Under the pieces are notes generated by a model. The model did not search any database. It was not told where the DNA came from and saw only the letters and a list, made by a program, of their open reading frames with translations. A stretch of 64,000 nt of DNA. Origin: Quatrionicoccus australiensis (GTDB taxonomy: Bacteria; Pseudomonadota; Gammaproteobacteria; Burkholderiales; Rhodocyclaceae). The stretch is from positions 2,833,001-2,897,000 of the forward strand of contig NZ_JAHBAH010000001.1 of the NCBI RefSeq assembly GCF_020510425.1, read 5' to 3'. Every line of letters begins with the position of its first letter. The stretch's first letter is position 1. Positions 14,903 through 23,489 of this stretch are shown here, one piece after another. The position numbers and the translations under genes were made by a program.

Positions 14903-16882
14903 TTGAGCGCACTCTCCCTTATCCTCCTGCTGCTTGGTGCATCGGTCCTGGCCGTGATCGTCTTTCGCCGATTCAACCTGCCGCCGGTGCTCGGGTATCT
15001 GCTGGTCGGCAGCATCATCGGGCCGCATGCGCTGAACCTGTTGCGCGATGTGCATCGCGCCGAATACCTGGGCGAGTTCGGCGTCGTTTTCCTGATGTTC
15101 TCGATCGGCCTGGAATTCTCGCTGCCCAAGCTCTATGCCATGAAACGCATCGTGTTCGGCTTGGGCTTGCTGCAGGTGCTGCTCAGTCTGGTACTGATTG
15201 CGGCACTGGTCATGTTCTTCGGCGTCAATTGGCAGCTCGGCATCGCCTTGGGTAGCGTTTTCGCGATGTCATCGACGGCGGTCCTGACCAAGTTGCTGGC
15301 CGAGCGCATGCAACTCGACTCGGCGCACGGGCGCGAAATCATGGGCGTCCTGCTCTTCCAGGATCTGGCCGTGGTGCCCTTGCTGGTCCTTATTCCTTCA
15401 CTGACCCAACCGCCGGAAAAGCTCGCGATCCTGCTCGGTATCGCCTTGCTCAAGGCGGTCGTCGTTCTCTCCATCATTCTGGTCTTTGGCCAGAAGCTGA
15501 TGCGCAAATGGTTCTATTTTGTCGCCCGGGCCAAGTCATCCGAGGTGTTCGTCCTCAACGTACTGCTGATCACGCTGGGGCTTGCCACCGTCACCGAACT
15601 GGCCGGCCTGTCGCAGGCGCTGGGCGCGTTCGTCGCCGGCATGCTGATTTCCGAGACCGAATACCGTCTGCAGGTGGAAGAAGACATCAAGCCATTCCGT
15701 GATGTGCTGATGGGGCTGTTCTTCGTCACGATCGGCGTCAAGCTCGATCTCAATATCGTCGTTGGTTTGTGGTGGCAGGTGCTGCTCGGCCTGGTTGCCC
15801 TGCTCGTCCTGAAAAGCGCCGTGGTCGGCTTGCTCTCGTGGCGCCTGGGTTCGACGCCCGGTAACGCGATACGTGCCGGCCTTTGGCTTTGTGCCGGTGG
15901 TGAATTCGGCTTCGTGCTGCTGGGCGAAATCGCCCATATACCGAAAGTCATCGAACAATTGGCCCTGACCATTCTGGTCCTTTCCATGCTGGTTGCTCCG
16001 TTTGTCGTCCAGTACAGCGAGAAATTGGTGATGCGTTTCGTTGCCAGTGAATGGCTGTTGCGCTCGATGCAACTGACGCAGATTGCCGCACTTTCCATGG
16101 GTACCGAAAAGCACGCGATCCTCTGCGGTTTCGGTCGTAGCGGCCAGTATCTGGCGCGCTTCCTGACGGAAGAGGGTATCAATTACATCGCGCTCGATCT
16201 TGATCCGGATCGCGTTCGCGAAGCCGCGGCCGGCGGCGAAACCGTGGTTTTTGGCGATGCCGGTCGCAAGGAGGCGCTGATTGCTGCCGGCCTGATGCGG
16301 GCCAGTGTTGTCATATTCACGATGAGCGACACGCCGCTTGCCGAAAAGGTCTTGCACCACGTGCAGGCGTTGCGACCGGATTTGCCGGTGATCGTGCGGA
16401 CCTCGGATGAGCGTGACATGGGGCGTTTGTCCAAGGCCGGTGCCGCCGAGGTCGTCCCGGAAACCCTGGAAGCCAGCCTGATGCTGGCCTCGCATGCGCT
16501 GGTTCTGGTCGGGGTGCCGCTGAACCGCGTTCTCAAGCGTATTCGCCTGATCCGCAGCCAGCGCTATCGCCTGTTGCGCGGTTTTTACCGCGGGCTTTCG
16601 GATCGGGATGAAGACGAGGAGCAGCAGCCCCGCTTGCATTCCGTGTGGCTGACACCGGGGGCTGCGGCAATAGGCCAGACCTTGCAAGAGCTTGATCTCG
16701 AAAACTTCGGTTGCGAGGTCAGCGCGATTCGTCGGCGTGGCATCCGTGCCGTCGAACCGGCACCAGAAACCCGCCTGGAAGAAGGTGACGTGGTCGTTGT
16801 GCTGGGTGATCCGGAAATGGTCACTGCGGCGGAAGAGCGCCTGCTGAAAAATGAAAAAGCCCGCCGGGGCGGGCCGAGATAG
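14903..16882 (+). CDS. CPA2-family monovalent cation/proton antiporter (Kef/YbaL-like)
   Basis: Encodes 659 residues. The N-terminal half (about 1-385) has 12 or so membrane segments with VLGYLLVGSIIGPHAL, FSIGLEFSLPKL and LFQDLAVVPLLVLIP, marks of CPA2 exchangers. A cytoplasmic RCK/TrkA-N domain follows, with the nucleotide-binding GFGRSG at 409-414, and then a TrkA-C-like domain (about 575-650). It likely exports K+ in exchange for H+ with nucleotide control. Translation appears to begin at TTG (14903). KefB, KefC and YbaL share this layout; the absence of a kefG/kefF ancillary gene next door favours the general name. Confidence 0.92.
   Translation: MSALSLILLLLGASVLAVIVFRRFNLPPVLGYLLVGSIIGPHALNLLRDVHRAEYLGEFGVVFLMFSIGLEFSLPKLYAMKRIVFGLGLLQVLLSLVLIAALVMFFGVNWQLGIALGSVFAMSSTAVLTKLLAERMQLDSAHGREIMGVLLFQDLAVVPLLVLIPSLTQPPEKLAILLGIALLKAVVVLSIILVFGQKLMRKWFYFVARAKSSEVFVLNVLLITLGLATVTELAGLSQALGAFVAGMLISETEYRLQVEEDIKPFRDVLMGLFFVTIGVKLDLNIVVGLWWQVLLGLVALLVLKSAVVGLLSWRLGSTPGNAIRAGLWLCAGGEFGFVLLGEIAHIPKVIEQLALTILVLSMLVAPFVVQYSEKLVMRFVASEWLLRSMQLTQIAALSMGTEKHAILCGFGRSGQYLARFLTEEGINYIALDLDPDRVREAAAGGETVVFGDAGRKEALIAAGLMRASVVIFTMSDTPLAEKVLHHVQALRPDLPVIVRTSDERDMGRLSKAGAAEVVPETLEASLMLASHALVLVGVPLNRVLKRIRLIRSQRYRLLRGFYRGLSDRDEDEEQQPRLHSVWLTPGAAAIGQTLQELDLENFGCEVSAIRRRGIRAVEPAPETRLEEGDVVVVLGDPEMVTAAEERLLKNEKARRGGPR
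16854..16874 (-). terminator. Terminator of the pilus operon inside the antiporter 3' end
   Basis: On the minus strand GCCCGC, loop CCCG, GCGGGC is followed by TTTTTCATTTTT. It lies 20 bases past the prepilin stop and overlaps the last codons of the convergent antiporter gene. Confidence 0.75.
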
Positions 16883-16894
16883 TTGCTGCCCGTT

Positions 16895-17533
16895 TCAGAA
16901 GCCGAGGCAGACCGTATAGATTTTGTTGTCTTCGTATTTTGTGGCGGCGGTTTTGCTGCTGTCCATCGCACGTAACGAGCCGCCGTTCGCTGCGCCATCA
17001 TCAATCGTGTTGTCCAGTTGTTGCGCCAACTTGCTGCTGATGCCGCCGCTACAGGCAAAATAGGTGCCGCTCAGATCGGCGATGGGAGGTGTTCCCATCT
17101 GAATGCCAACACGTCCGCCCTCGGCATTGGTCGGTAGCCCGGCCTTGGTCGAGTCTGTGAAATCGGTGCTGCCGGTGGCGAGGCCGGCCAATCGGATGTG
17201 CTGCCAGAACAACACATTTTCATCGTCGATCACTTTCGAATCCCATGCGCCTTCAATAATGCCGTTGCCGAGCGCGTGCGTGGTTGGGCCACTGGCTATC
17301 TTGGCTCCCGTTAAATGGCTCCCCGTATTAATGTCATCACCCGGCAGTGCCTTGAACTTGTCCTGATAGCCGTAAATGAAAAGCGGGATGGCACGCAGGT
17401 CTCCGGCCAGATTCTTGACCTTGGCGCTGTTGACCATTTCCTGCCCTTTCAGGACGCCCCCGAGCAAGAGGCCGATAATGACCAGAACAATCGCTATTTC
17501 GATCAGGGTGAAACCACGTTGACTCCTTTGCAT
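16895..17533 (-). CDS. Type IV prepilin, probable major pilin of the MSHA-like system
   Basis: Encodes 212 residues. Short leader MQRSQRG, cleavage before FTLIEIAIVLVIIGLLLGGV with the conserved Glu5, then an alpha-helix (KGQEMVNSAKVKNLAGDLRAI) and a globular C-terminal domain with a cysteine pair (YFACSGG, YTVCLGF) that may form the pilin D-loop. It is the last gene of the pilus cluster. It has its own TATAAT box and strong AGGAG ribosome site in a 121-base gap, which fits the most abundant subunit. Confidence 0.92.
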   Translation of the reverse strand: MQRSQRGFTLIEIAIVLVIIGLLLGGVLKGQEMVNSAKVKNLAGDLRAIPLFIYGYQDKFKALPGDDINTGSHLTGAKIASGPTTHALGNGIIEGAWDSKVIDDENVLFWQHIRLAGLATGSTDFTDSTKAGLPTNAEGGRVGIQMGTPPIADLSGTYFACSGGISSKLAQQLDNTIDDGAANGGSLRAMDSSKTAATKYEDNKIYTVCLGF

Positions 17534-17556
17534 AATTCTCTCCTGTCTTGTTTTAC

Positions 17557-17579
17557 GGGAATATCCCTGAGAAATTATA
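17557..17579 (-). promoter_or_regulatory. Promoter -10 and start-site palindrome of the prepilin gene
   Basis: TATAAT at 17579-17574 (minus strand) with no good -35. The 11-base palindrome-like GGGAATATCCC (17557-17567) falls at the predicted transcript start and could be an operator. The rest of the gap is AT-rich. Confidence 0.5.
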
Positions 17580-17654
17580 CGTATGGAATATTTTTTGCGG
17601 ACCTTGTGTGTTGTAAAGATTTATGAATTTGGAATTAACGTGCTGCACGGCGTG

Positions 17655-18401
17655 TCAAGGCAGGCGTCCCGCCGCGATCAGACGGCTGTAGAGGATGTTG
17701 CTCGAGAGCCAGACCAGATGGTCGTCAAATTGTTGTGAGTTGCTACCGAACGTGCTTGCAACAAAAAGACGGTCTCCATTCAGATTGGCGATTTCGTCCT
17801 TGTCGACCGGTGTCTGAGTGCCGTTTTTACCCAGCGAAAAGATGATGGCAGTCGCATCCTTGATGAGCGCGGTATCGCTGGCGCACTCGGCGCTGCCCGC
17901 GCTACCCGTGCTGTTGTTGGCCGTGTTGCAGACGCGCAGGTCAGGGGCGGGCGGTGCGCTACTGTGCCAGGCATTGCGCACGCCATTTTGTGTTGCCAGG
18001 CAGAAATCGGCACCGCAGGCCGGGTTTTTGAAGGCGGAGAGGGCATAGCGGATGGGGTTCCCCCAAGGGTCGATGGCATAGCCTTGTGCGTTGACCGGCT
18101 GAATCCCCAAGCTAACTGCCGGCAGGTAACCGTCCCATGGATTACTGCAGTTTCCACCTCCCTCCGGTGATTCGATGCCATTTTTGCCTGGTGCGGCGGG
18201 GCAGGGCAGACGATTTTGAGCGATTGCAAAACCAAGCAGGGCCTCCTTGGCCTCGTCCAGTTGGTGACGGGCTTCAAAATTGGCAGTGTTGTCCTGCTGG
18301 GCGGAAAAATTGAGCATCAGGCTGCTTGAGAGCAGTGCCACAACAAGCAGAACAATGCTGAGCTCGATCAGGGAGAATCCGCGGTTATTGGGTGGGTGCA
18401 T
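17655..18401 (-). CDS. Prepilin-type protein with split globular domain (minor pilin)
   Basis: Encodes 248 residues: leader MHPPNNRG, then FSLIELSIVLLVVALLSSSLM with Glu5, then a domain with NRLPCPAA, GYLPAVSLG, NPIRYALS and a C-terminal AIIFSLGKNG, NLNGDRLFV, FDDHLVWLS. Six or more cysteines could form disulfides. Prepilin peptidase should cut and N-methylate it; a minor pilin or pseudopilin initiating assembly is likely. Its C-terminal module resembles both ends of the giant protein encoded just upstream, so the two probably interact or share ancestry. Confidence 0.88.
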   Translation of the reverse strand: MHPPNNRGFSLIELSIVLLVVALLSSSLMLNFSAQQDNTANFEARHQLDEAKEALLGFAIAQNRLPCPAAPGKNGIESPEGGGNCSNPWDGYLPAVSLGIQPVNAQGYAIDPWGNPIRYALSAFKNPACGADFCLATQNGVRNAWHSSAPPAPDLRVCNTANNSTGSAGSAECASDTALIKDATAIIFSLGKNGTQTPVDKDEIANLNGDRLFVASTFGSNSQQFDDHLVWLSSNILYSRLIAAGRLP

Positions 18402-18410
18402 CGGGCGGTC

Positions 18411-21020
18411 TCAGTAGGCAAGACGATCATTGAATGTGACGGATGGCGAGTGCTCGGAAAATTCCGGCGAGGGATTTGTCGCATCTGCGTTTCGCGAGTT
18501 GTGGGCGTTCTGTCCTTCAAAAAAAGCGGCAATTCCTGGTGTCGCGCGCGATTGGCCGGAGAGCGCGGCTCCGGCGGCAATCACGACCAGAGGGTAGGAG
18601 CCGTTGCCATTGACTTTCAGTTTGCCCGGTGCGGACTTGAGCGGGTTTCCGATCTGGTAGAAAAGTGTTGTTGCCCATGCATTTTGTGGCCACCAGTCAT
18701 TTTTGATGGGCAGCAGGAAGTCACAACTGCTGCTCGCCCAGATCATGCTCTGGGCGCTGGCGATCGTGCCGGGCGCTGCGGCTTGAACGGCCCGTGCCTT
18801 TGCGAGCAAGAGGCTGAGTAGCGTTGTAGTGGTATTTACGGCTTTCTCGGCACTGGCTCGAGCGGTGCTCCCCGGTTTGTCGAGGTCGGCTTGCAGTAAC
18901 TCAATGGCGCCCTTTTTTCCGTTGATGCTGATCAGCGTATCTGTCGCGGCTTTGTAAGCGGAGGCATCGAGGGCTATTGCCTTGCTTGGATCAGTTCCCT
19001 CTGCCAACGCTGCCGCCTTGGCAAGGGGGGCGCTGATGGCTGCGTTGTCGGCAATGGTTTTGGCCCAGAAAGCGACGTTGACCGCTGTGCGGCCAACGGT
19101 TTCGGCATAAGGAACGATGGCGCTCTGCAGCGGGCGAGGCGTCGCCGTGTCAATCTGCACGAAGTCGCTGCCGGCGCTCAGGTAGGCGGCAAGGGTTGCC
19201 AGCAGGCTGCTGCGGGTCAGGTTGTTGTCGACGGTCTCATTGTTGGCGATGGCCGTGGCGAGTAGCACGAGTTTTTCGCTGGCCAGGCTGGCCTGGCTTG
19301 CTATCAGTCGATCATCCGGAAAGGTCGCGCGGGTTGCCAGAACAGCGGAGTTCAGGGCAGCCAGTGCGTTGCTTTTGCCAGTATTGATACTGTCCATGCC
19401 TGATCTCAGGTCGGTGATCGATCTGCTGGCGGTTTCGAGGCGAAAAGCCAGGGCAGCGCGGCTTGCCGGGGTGGCCTCTCGGGATATTGCCGTATTGAGC
19501 AACGCAAGTGCCTTTGCCTGTTCGTCAATTTCGTTGGACAGGCGGTTGCTCCTGCTGGCGGCAATGCGGGCTTGTAATTCGTCAATTAGAATCTGCAAGG
19601 TCGCGATTGCCGATCTGGCTGCTTCCGTCTCGGGGGACGTGTTGGTGCTTGCCGCTGCGCTGGCCGCCTGTCCGGCAGCAATCGCGGCATCAGTCGCCGC
19701 CCCAAGGGCGGGCTGGATGTCTGGGCGAGCGGTGCTGGTCGCCAGCAATAATTCCTGGATGCCTTGTGTGATTGCAAGCAACTCGGTTGTCGAGGTGGCT
19801 TGGGCGAACATCTGGCTACGGCGTCCAAGTTCGGCAGGAAAGACATCGCTGCCCAGTTGGCCGAGCAGCTCTGGGAGTTCTTCACTGGCCACTTTGCTGT
19901 TCTCGTTCAGCATGCGAATGCTGCTGCCTTCGTTGCGGCTGATCCTGTCGTTGGCAATCGCCTCGCCGACCGCGGTGTCGATTCTCATGAGTTGGGCGAG
20001 GAGCGTGTCGGCTCGCTGCTTCAATTTGCTGCTATCGAGAAATAGGCTGTCGAATAAATTTCTTGCCAGCACGAGTTTGTTGCCAAGCATTTGCAGTGCA
20101 GCGAGTTGTTCGTTCGCATTGCTTGTCTGGGCAATTGTTGCCCCGGTTTTCTCGAGTCGGGCAATGCTGTCGTGCAGCATGGCTTCCAGGCCGGGGCCGG
20201 GTTGAGAGACGGGTAACCGGCCAAAGAAGCTGCCTGCTTTGCCTTGTCCTGATGTGCTGGAAAGCGGTGCAGGCCAGGGGTAGCGATGAGCCGTGTTGCC
20301 GGGGGCGTCGGCATGCCGGTCGAGACAGTTCCTGACTTCGTTGGCTACCCGCTTTTCGACGGCAGCCATCAGGTCCTGGCGGCTGATGACCTGCAAGCGG
20401 TCATTGAACCGGGCTCCGGGCGGGCCGCTGACGTAGGTGTGATCATCGCCGTTGCCATTTTCGCCATCGAGATAATCGGCTGGCTTGTTCGACGGACGTA
20501 GCTGGCCAGGCAGAGGTGTTTGCGCTGCAAAAATGATGGCCGCGATCTCCTTCTGGCTGTCGACCTGCACGGCCATGCTGCTCTCGCTGTTGATCGGCTG
20601 GGCGCTGTCGTCGTCGCGCAGGGACGGTGACAAGGCATACCAGAGGTGATTGTTGCTGTCGTCCCGGAGTTCGGGCTGATCCAGTGTCAGCCAGGGCAGG
20701 CGGCCGATATAGCTTGGACAGCGAGTCATGGTGAACATGTCCGCCTTTCCGTCATCCGGGTAGTTGTTCCAGCCGGTGCTGTCAGTGACAAGATCGGGAC
20801 AGGGCAAACTGCCCGGGCGGTTGTCATCGGTCACGGCGCGTGCAATCAGGGCGTCCCTGGCGCGCAGCAGGGTTTCGGCAAGCGTTTGTTGTTGCTTGTT
20901 TTGGCTGAAAAAGTTGTGCCTCTCAGCAAAAAAGACGTAGCTGCCAAGCATGAAGACAATGACCAGCAGTAGCCAGAGCGCAATGCCTTTTTGTGCCGGC
21001 GCGTGCACTTTTCGTTTCAT
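18411..21020 (-). CDS. Giant GspK/PilX-like minor pilin with Ala-rich helical insertion
   Basis: Encodes 869 residues, far beyond usual minor pilins. The N-terminus has a basic leader and QKGIALWLLLVIVFML, a class III-like prepilin site with Gly at -1 but no Glu5, as in GspK and PilX. Residues about 65-225 form a first pilin-type module (GSLPCPD, RLPWLTLDQPELRD, LWYALSPSLRD, PLPGQLR, YLDGENGN, FNDRL). About 260-745 is a long Ala/Ser/Leu-rich helical region. About 763-869 is a second copy of the module (ALSGQSR, FFEGQNAH, FNDRL). It overlaps the PilP-like gene by four bases. It may cap or stabilise the pilus tip; function is inference. Confidence 0.8.
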   Translation of the reverse strand: MKRKVHAPAQKGIALWLLLVIVFMLGSYVFFAERHNFFSQNKQQQTLAETLLRARDALIARAVTDDNRPGSLPCPDLVTDSTGWNNYPDDGKADMFTMTRCPSYIGRLPWLTLDQPELRDDSNNHLWYALSPSLRDDDSAQPINSESSMAVQVDSQKEIAAIIFAAQTPLPGQLRPSNKPADYLDGENGNGDDHTYVSGPPGARFNDRLQVISRQDLMAAVEKRVANEVRNCLDRHADAPGNTAHRYPWPAPLSSTSGQGKAGSFFGRLPVSQPGPGLEAMLHDSIARLEKTGATIAQTSNANEQLAALQMLGNKLVLARNLFDSLFLDSSKLKQRADTLLAQLMRIDTAVGEAIANDRISRNEGSSIRMLNENSKVASEELPELLGQLGSDVFPAELGRRSQMFAQATSTTELLAITQGIQELLLATSTARPDIQPALGAATDAAIAAGQAASAAASTNTSPETEAARSAIATLQILIDELQARIAASRSNRLSNEIDEQAKALALLNTAISREATPASRAALAFRLETASRSITDLRSGMDSINTGKSNALAALNSAVLATRATFPDDRLIASQASLASEKLVLLATAIANNETVDNNLTRSSLLATLAAYLSAGSDFVQIDTATPRPLQSAIVPYAETVGRTAVNVAFWAKTIADNAAISAPLAKAAALAEGTDPSKAIALDASAYKAATDTLISINGKKGAIELLQADLDKPGSTARASAEKAVNTTTTLLSLLLAKARAVQAAAPGTIASAQSMIWASSSCDFLLPIKNDWWPQNAWATTLFYQIGNPLKSAPGKLKVNGNGSYPLVVIAAGAALSGQSRATPGIAAFFEGQNAHNSRNADATNPSPEFSEHSPSVTFNDRLAY

Positions 21021-21388
21021 CGCGACGCCTTGCCGGGCCGAATGCTGATTTTTCCATCGCGAAGCAGGCTTTCGCGTTCGCCGCTATTGGCGTCGTAGCT
21101 ATCCCCAACGGCAACAGGAAGTTCGGCGCCGCTGCCGTCGTGGCTCGCCTCGCCGTTGATCCAGCGTGTGCTTTTGCCGGAATTGCGCCGGACTTCACCG
21201 TTGACGGTCAGCTTGACGCCCCTTGTATTGGCGTCGGAATAGGGTACCTGTCGGCGTTGTTGTTCCAGGGCGTTGCGTTGTTCTGGTGTCAGCAGGAGTC
21301 GCCCCAGATTTTCTTGTCCGTTCGCATCGCTTGCGCAGCCGAAAGTGAGTCCCGGCACCAGGAGCAGCAGGAGTCGCCGGGAGCTCAT
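21017..21388 (-). CDS. PilP/MshK-like lipoprotein
   Basis: Encodes 123 residues. A lipoprotein signal ends in LTFGCAS, so Cys18 should be lipidated. The rest is a small domain: LLLTPEQRNALEQQRRQ, then VKLTVNGEVRRNSGKSTRWINGE, a strand pattern like MshK. By position between the PilO-like and pilin genes it should link the inner-membrane complex to the secretin. AGGAGG lies just upstream of the chosen ATG at 21388. Confidence 0.75.
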   Translation of the reverse strand: MSSRRLLLLLVPGLTFGCASDANGQENLGRLLLTPEQRNALEQQRRQVPYSDANTRGVKLTVNGEVRRNSGKSTRWINGEASHDGSGAELPVAVGDSYDANSGERESLLRDGKISIRPGKASR

Positions 21389-21981
21389 TGTTCCCTCCTG
21401 TCCGGCTGAGTGGTCAGCCACTGCATTTCGCAGTCGGCGTGCAATGGCCGGATAGCGCCCTCTTCCAGCGATTGAGTTTTGCTCAGGTGACAACTGCGCA
21501 GCAGTACCAGAGCTGGTGCCTGTCGCTGTATGTCCGCCAGGATGGTGAGAAAGTCTGCCTCGTGCAGCGGCGTGAACTGCAGATGCAGTGTGCTGCTGAA
21601 ATAAGGCCAGGCATTTCCCGACGTTTTGTCCAAGGGAATGCGGGGGGCGAATTCGTAGTGGATGTCTCGCACCTGGAAAGCCTTGGCGATGCTGTCCAGG
21701 ATTTCAGTCCAGATAAAACGGTTGTCCTTGCCGGCGATGCCCGTGCTTCGCAGTTCCTGGTACAAGCTTGCCCGTCCGCCGAGTTCGTTCTTTTCGGCCG
21801 CCGCCTGGTGCAGACGCAGTTCGATCTGGTTTTTGCTTTTCCGGCACGCATCGCGCGCTTGTTCTGCCTCCTCTGCCTGATTGTGGCTCCAGAGGGCCAG
21901 GGCCACGCCGAGAAGCAAAGAGGCGGTCAGTCCGAACAGTGGCTTCGTCAGTCGGACGAAATGATGCTGGCGCTGGCTCAT
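21385..21981 (-). CDS. PilO/MshJ-like inner-membrane pilus protein
   Basis: Encodes 198 residues: short cytoplasmic N-terminus, one membrane segment (about 13-30, LFGLTASLLLGVALALW), a coiled-coil (about 35-65) and a ferredoxin-like periplasmic domain. This is the PilO/GspM/MshJ layout. It should pair with the PilM/PilN-like protein and align the platform with the secretin. Four-base overlaps with both neighbours show strict coupling. Sequence identity to PilO is low, so the call rests on layout and order. Confidence 0.75.
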   Translation of the reverse strand: MSQRQHHFVRLTKPLFGLTASLLLGVALALWSHNQAEEAEQARDACRKSKNQIELRLHQAAAEKNELGGRASLYQELRSTGIAGKDNRFIWTEILDSIAKAFQVRDIHYEFAPRIPLDKTSGNAWPYFSSTLHLQFTPLHEADFLTILADIQRQAPALVLLRSCHLSKTQSLEEGAIRPLHADCEMQWLTTQPDRREQ

Positions 21982-23489
21982 GGTGATCCGTGCCGGGTCA
22001 GGCGCAGGGAAAAACGTCCGGTCTCGCCATCTCGCGCTTCGTTGCTGCGCAGGATCTTGTCCGACGAAATCGCATAGGGTGGCCGGGTCAGGCTGAGTTG
22101 AGTCGCCGGCGCTCGCTGCAGGTGTTCGACGAACTGTTCGAATCTGGCTTGGTTTTGCGGTCGGGAAGAGTGCTCTCCGCTCTGAATCGAGCCCGTAATG
22201 CTGGTGATTTCTACAGCGGCAGGCAAGTTGCCAGCGGTCGACGTGTCGGGAACGGTAATTTCCCATCTGATGTTTTCAAGTTCGATGCCCGGATGCTCGT
22301 CCATCACCTGGCCAAGGAATTGAAACGTTGCCGAGGGGCTGGCCTGCCGGCGTTGCAATTCGCGATGGCGATTGGTCAGGTGGCGCAGGCTTTCGTTGTC
22401 GATATCGAGTTGCGGAAAGGTGGCTGCAATTTCTGCGTAGCGCGCCTGCATTTGCATTTCGCTGGTGGCGTATTCGACGCTTTCCTGGTGCAGGTTTTGA
22501 GCTCGCCAGCTTTCTTCGCCGGCATAGAGGGCGCTTCCAAACAGGATGCCGAAACTCGCCGCAGCCAAGGCGCGTCGGGTTTGCCAGAGGCGGAAATCCT
22601 GACGTTGGGCAGCGGTCGCGAATTGTTGCCGGGGTGGTGCATGGCCAAGCAGGTGCAGGAAAAGATGTTCGCATCCGGCGTCAGCGGGTGGGTGATTCAG
22701 CTTGAGTTGGCGGGCTGCGCTGGGGATGTCGGTGATCGTGAATTGTCGGTTCGCATCGTTTTGACAACTGGCCTGCAGCGCCTGCGTGATTTCCGGCTTG
22801 GCGATGATGTTGACCGTCAGGCAGGCCGCGTGCTCGATCTGGCGTTGTCCGAGCAGGTATTGCTGCAGCCTGGTCGCTTCGCCGGCAATCAGAAATGCGT
22901 TGCCCTTGATGTCGTCGGTGCTCAGGGCTGTTGCACGCGAAAAAACGGTCTGACCATGTTGCAAGTAACTTTCGCGCAGGGTGTGTGCATGTTGGGTCAG
23001 CAGCAGGCAATGCTGGGTGTCGCGGGCGAGTCGGTGCAGCAACAGGCCGTTGAGTTGCGGCGGCGTGTAAATGCCGGCGAGCGGGATTTCGGCTGCGGCG
23101 ATTTGTTGTAGCCAAGGGGTGAGGTCCGGTACCTTGTTCAATCCGATGAATAGCAGCTTTTCTTCTTTGCGCCGAGCCTTGATATGGCCGAGAGAAATCA
23201 CCGTGTGCAACTGTGCTCCGTTCAGGTGTTGCTGAGTCCTGCGCTGAATCAAGGTTTGTCGATCCTTGCCGCGGAGGAGGGGAATGTTGTCGACGACCAG
23301 CTCCTCGTCACCAAGGTCGCTCAGCAGCCGACAGGGCAAGGCAGGGGGCGCGTGCAAGTAGTCAGAGAAACTGTTCAACCCGGCTTCGTCGGCGACGAAG
23401 CTGCCTTCCTGGTGCAACTCGCCACCTTGCTGGCGATAAGCGGTCAGTCTGTGATGGCGGTCGAGGTGGAGCAGGCGGCATCGGCTCAT
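21978..23489 (-). CDS. PilM/PilN-type fusion (GspL/MshI-like) pilus assembly protein
   Basis: Encodes 503 residues. Residues about 1-300 resemble an actin-like cytoplasmic domain with degenerate nucleotide motifs (GKDRQTLIQRRTQQHL, LLFIGLNKVPDL, FLIAGEATRLQQY). A membrane segment lies at about 310-330 (AAASFGILFGSALYAG). The periplasmic part has a coiled-coil and a PilN-like ferredoxin fold. The same combination is called GspL in secretion and MshI/MshJ in MSHA pili. It should connect the ATPase and platform to the PilO-like protein. Confidence 0.78.
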   Translation of the reverse strand: MSRCRLLHLDRHHRLTAYRQQGGELHQEGSFVADEAGLNSFSDYLHAPPALPCRLLSDLGDEELVVDNIPLLRGKDRQTLIQRRTQQHLNGAQLHTVISLGHIKARRKEEKLLFIGLNKVPDLTPWLQQIAAAEIPLAGIYTPPQLNGLLLHRLARDTQHCLLLTQHAHTLRESYLQHGQTVFSRATALSTDDIKGNAFLIAGEATRLQQYLLGQRQIEHAACLTVNIIAKPEITQALQASCQNDANRQFTITDIPSAARQLKLNHPPADAGCEHLFLHLLGHAPPRQQFATAAQRQDFRLWQTRRALAAASFGILFGSALYAGEESWRAQNLHQESVEYATSEMQMQARYAEIAATFPQLDIDNESLRHLTNRHRELQRRQASPSATFQFLGQVMDEHPGIELENIRWEITVPDTSTAGNLPAAVEITSITGSIQSGEHSSRPQNQARFEQFVEHLQRAPATQLSLTRPPYAISSDKILRSNEARDGETGRFSLRLTRHGSP

